13,568 bases of DNA from CAZRIZ01 sp964600285 (GTDB lineage Bacteria; Patescibacteriota; Saccharimonadia; Saccharimonadales; Saccharimonadaceae), in contig CAZRIZ010000022.1 of the NCBI GenBank assembly GCA_964600285.1, positions 1-13,568 of the forward strand, in the 5' to 3' direction. The notes below the pieces were generated by a model. It was not told the origin of the DNA and did no database searches. It was given only the letters and a program-made list of their open reading frames with translations. This document shows positions 12,836 to 13,568 of this stretch, one piece after another. The stretch's first letter is position 1. Every line of letters begins with the position of its first letter. The translations under genes were made by a program, and so were the position numbers.

Positions 12836-12844
12836 ATTATATCA
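12836..12844 (-). promoter_or_regulatory. Promoter of the membrane protein/AAA+ operon
   Basis: Minus-strand TGA plus TATAAT (-10 at 12836-12841) is an extended -10; the -35 region is weak. The ATG at 12828 follows 7 nt later, so the mRNA would be leaderless. The same TGATATAAT element precedes both tRNA transcripts of this window. Confidence 0.6.
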
Positions 12845-12893
12845 TCACACAAACTTAAATTACACGAACATGTTATGTGGATTGTTTCTGTAT

Positions 12894-12899
12894 TATAAT
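12894..12899 (+). promoter_or_regulatory. murT -10 box, leaderless start
   Basis: TATAAT at 12894-12899 lies 6 nt before the murT ATG at 12906; no ribosome site is present and the -35 region is weak. It is divergent from the promoter at 12836-12844, 52 bp away. Confidence 0.55.
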
Positions 12900-12905
12900 G
12901 AAAAG

Positions 12906-13568
12906 ATGAAGTTTATTAACTGGCTTCGCATCAAGATCGGCAAACTGTTTCTCGTGGCTGGAAAAATTTACGGTGGCGGCACCGCCTTGCCTGGCTTGGT
13001 TATGGAAAAAATCTACCCCGACTTTGTGCCCAAAGCTCTAGCCGACCTACCACTTGGAGTGGCGGTAATCTCCGGCACCAATGGAAAGACCTCGACAACA
13101 AAAATTGTCAGTCAAATTTTAACTGAACAAGGCGTCAAAGTTTTTACCAACCCTAGCGGAAGCAATTTCTTACGAGGCGTTGCCTCGGCCCTACTGCGTC
13201 AATGTGATTCAGCTGGCAAAATCGACGCCAACGTTGCCATTTTAGAACTCGACGAAGCTCACGCCGTCCATTTTGTTAATTTAGTAACGCCTAAGTATTC
13301 TCTGTTGCTCAATGTTATGCGCGACCAACTCGACCGATTTGGCGAAATTGATAAAGTCGCCGAATTGCTAGACAAAATTGCTAAATCAACTAGCAACACG
13401 GTCATAATTAATCGCGAAGACAGTCACCTAAGACAAATTGCCAAGAAGCTGTCTAATGTTATCTACTACGGCTACAGTGATCAAGTCGGTGAACAACTAA
13501 AAAACATGGACGATGAGCTCTCAGCTGATGAACTTCCGCCCGCCGAAGTAGAATTAGTCTATCACGGC
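12906..13568 (+). CDS. murT: Lipid II isoglutaminyl synthase, Mur ligase subunit MurT (partial, runs off the window)
   Basis: The first 221 residues are visible; the gene is open at the window end. GGGTALPGLV (23-32) followed by the P-loop SGTNGKTSTTK (56-66), NPSGSNFLRGVASALL (82-97), LELDEAHAV (113-121) and LLNVMRDQLDRFGEID (138-153) are the hallmarks of MurT, a Mur-ligase relative that lacks the usual N-terminal UDP-binding domain. With the glutaminase GatD, expected just downstream, it amidates the D-Glu of lipid II. Amidation is typical of Gram-positive-like walls. The cysteines of the zinc ribbon found in many MurT proteins are not visible in the part shown, where an acidic segment (DDELSADELPPAEVE) appears instead. 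The start is fixed by the -10 box 6 nt upstream. Confidence 0.88.
   Translation, partial: MKFINWLRIKIGKLFLVAGKIYGGGTALPGLVMEKIYPDFVPKALADLPLGVAVISGTNGKTSTTKIVSQILTEQGVKVFTNPSGSNFLRGVASALLRQCDSAGKIDANVAILELDEAHAVHFVNLVTPKYSLLLNVMRDQLDRFGEIDKVAELLDKIAKSTSNTVIINREDSHLRQIAKKLSNVIYYGYSDQVGEQLKNMDDELSADELPPAEVELVYHG

Overview
The window is most likely a metagenome-assembled scaffold from a Patescibacteria/CPR bacterium, probably Candidatus Saccharibacteria (TM7). This is inferred from several signs. There is an XRE-HTH/MurA fusion and a membrane-anchored Clp-like AAA+ protein paired with a small membrane protein of a type I associate with CPR genomes. There is also a run of type IV prepilin genes, a MurT-like Mur ligase, and many promoters whose -10 box lies only 4-7 nt before the start codon (leaderless mRNAs). 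TGA is read as a stop. Two 100-N blocks mark scaffold joins.

Layout. 1-215: no clear gene, but a good promoter and an intrinsic terminator that could bound a short transcript. 207-1657 (minus): thyA then folA, the dTMP/folate pair. 1803-2840 (plus): murB. 2888-4807 (plus): three overlapping genes for minor prepilins (pilin-like, PilV-like, PilW-like). 4884-5342: a major-pilin-like gene with its own strong promoter and terminator. 5579-6064: a fifth prepilin with Ala instead of Gly before the cleavage site. 6103-6257: a highly structured leader ahead of a small conserved protein of unknown role (6268-6639). 6709-7191 (minus): a DUF5680 protein. 7270-7429 (minus): tRNA-Gly(TCC) and tRNA-His(GTG). 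7616-8383 (plus): a Pro/Gln-rich single-pass membrane protein. 8487-8563 (minus): tRNA-Arg(TCT). 8631-10157 (minus): HTH-MurA. 10196-12828 (minus): the Clp-like AAA+ protein and its small membrane partner. 12906 to the end (plus): murT, cut by the window edge.

How it fits together. murA, murB and murT are all cell-wall genes: murA and murB make UDP-MurNAc, and MurT (normally with GatD) amidates lipid II. The five prepilins supply subunits for a type IV pilus; the assembly ATPase, platform protein and prepilin peptidase are not in this window. thyA/folA make dTMP and recycle dihydrofolate. The most unusual items are the HTH-MurA fusion, the AAA+ protein whose first ATPase domain has lost its Walker B Glu, pore-loop Tyr and Arg fingers, the structured leader at 6103-6257, and the widespread leaderless promoter layout. 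The first N gap is very probably an assembly artefact, because exactly 55 bp are repeated on its two sides. The second gap hides real coding sequence of the AAA+ gene.
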